13,216 nt of DNA, taken from NCBI GenBank assembly GCA_947003675.1, contig CAMQPJ010000014.1:1-13216 (forward strand), written 5' to 3'. Shown in pieces: positions 12,402 through 13,216 of the stretch. Numbering within the stretch: the stretch's first letter is position 1; each line of letters opens with the position of its first letter. A program made the translations under genes and the position numbers. The notes under the pieces were generated by a model. It was not told the DNA's origin, searched no databases, and saw only the letters and a program-made list of their open reading frames with translations. The DNA comes from an uncultured Collinsella sp. (GTDB lineage: Bacteria; Actinomycetota; Coriobacteriia; Coriobacteriales; Coriobacteriaceae).

Positions 12402-13216
12402 ATGAAGCTGAAGAAGCTTGGCGCATTTGCCGCCACGGGTGCTATGGCGCTCGCCCTCGCTCTGACGGGCTGCGGCTCGTCCAACGCCACCTCTGGCTCT
12501 GATGCCGGTTCTAGCAGCTCTGACGACGCTAAGGTCGAGAAGGTCGACGGCTCCAAGGAGTACGCGCTCGTCAAGGACGGTACGCTGACCGTCGGCACCT
12601 CTGCCGAGTACGCTCCGTTTGAGTACAAGGATGACAACGGCGATTATCAGGGCTTTGACCTTGAGCTCATCAAGGCCATCGGCGACAAGCTGGGCCTGGA
12701 TGTCGAGTACGTCAATAACGACTTTGACACGCTGGTTCCGGGCGTCGCTTCGGGCGCCAAGTATGACGTCTCCATCGCGGCTATCACCGACACGCCCGAG
12801 CGTGAGAAGGAAGTCACTTTCTCCGATTCCTACTACATGGACGATCAGGCTATCGTGACCAAGGTCGATAACACCGACATCACGGCCGATAACTACAGCG
12901 AGAAGCTCAATAACGCTGACGCTACCATCATCGTCCAGTCTGGCTCGACCGCCGAGTCCTTTGCCCAGGAGAACTTCCCCAAGGCCAAGATTGTCCCCTA
13001 CAAGGACGCCACCGAGTGCTTCAGCGCCCTGCAGTCCGATAAGGGCGACGCCGTAGTCACCAACCGCTCCGTTGCTAGCCAGCTGACCGCCGAGCAGTTC
13101 AACACCTGTCAGACCATTAAGCAGATCAGCACCGGCGAGGAGTACGCCATCGCCATCAACCAGGGCAACACCAAGCTCAAGGACGACATCAACCAGGCCA
13201 TCAAGGACCTGACCGA
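12402..13216 (+). CDS. Amino-acid ABC transporter substrate-binding lipoprotein (family 3), 3' end outside window
   Basis: This extracytoplasmic binding protein captures polar amino acids or small peptides and delivers them to an ABC permease. Residues 1-23 form a lipoprotein signal peptide with lipobox LTGC and C24 for lipidation. A Ser/Ala/Asp-rich linker follows (25-50), then an SBP family-3 domain beginning TLTVGTSAEYAPFEY (61-75). GFDLELIKAIGDKLGL is the usual second motif. R134 (TPEREKEVTFSDSYY) matches the ligand-carboxylate arginine. The position that is normally an Asp contacting the ligand amino group (DAVVTD) is Asn here (N221). Two cysteines, C206 and C236, may pair. The ATG has GGAAGGAG 7 nt upstream. 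Codon use is strongly biased, suggesting high expression. At least 271 residues are visible; permease and ATPase genes presumably follow beyond the window. Confidence 0.93.
   Translation, partial: MKLKKLGAFAATGAMALALALTGCGSSNATSGSDAGSSSSDDAKVEKVDGSKEYALVKDGTLTVGTSAEYAPFEYKDDNGDYQGFDLELIKAIGDKLGLDVEYVNNDFDTLVPGVASGAKYDVSIAAITDTPEREKEVTFSDSYYMDDQAIVTKVDNTDITADNYSEKLNNADATIIVQSGSTAESFAQENFPKAKIVPYKDATECFSALQSDKGDAVVTNRSVASQLTAEQFNTCQTIKQISTGEEYAIAINQGNTKLKDDINQAIKDLT

Overview
The window looks like a chromosomal segment of a high-GC, Gram-positive gut anaerobe of the Coriobacteriia, most plausibly Collinsella or a close relative. This is inferred from GC-rich coding sequence with strong Shine-Dalgarno sites and frequent GTG starts, a family-3 solute-binding lipoprotein, an O-acetylhomoserine sulfhydrylase, and an aldo/keto reductase with a C-terminal double [4Fe-4S] cluster domain. 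No phage, plasmid, CRISPR, tRNA or rRNA genes are visible. Most of the window is housekeeping or accessory metabolism.

Layout. 1-750: 3' part of a Cof-type HAD phosphatase. 754-824: a long imperfect palindrome between converging genes. 828-3348, minus strand: RNase HI, a Gfo/Idh/MocA oxidoreductase, an acylphosphatase-like protein and a PerR-type metalloregulator, closely spaced and probably partly co-transcribed. 3448-4350, minus: a LysR regulator divergent from metY (4625-5935, plus). The 274-bp gap between them holds a good sigma70-type promoter and a metY leader encoding a 17-residue peptide with a perfect ribosome binding site and two Cys codons. A strong intrinsic terminator follows metY. 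6248-7024: an exported coiled-coil protein with a C-terminal module of probable cell-wall type. 7211-7417: a small two-helix membrane protein. 7526-8440, minus: ketopantoate reductase. 8558-8764, minus: an apparent C-terminal remnant of a cyclase-family hydrolase. Then, on the plus strand, come the Fe-S aldo/keto reductase (8915-10105), a second MocA-type oxidoreductase (10196-11215), endonuclease IV (11388-12254) and the 5' part of an amino-acid ABC transporter binding lipoprotein (12402 to the end).

The genes share a few themes: sulfur/amino-acid acquisition (LysR-metY, amino-acid binding protein), peroxide or metal response and nucleic-acid repair (PerR, RNase HI, endonuclease IV), and small redox enzymes. 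The two non-coding items most worth a second look are the metY leader, a candidate peptide-based attenuator, and a 79-bp structured repeat present twice (77 of 79 identical). Its core is three 21-nt units, two direct and one inverted. The copies bracket the second oxidoreductase, and each ends only 3-5 bases before the downstream gene's Shine-Dalgarno. I do not see a clear new multi-gene system.
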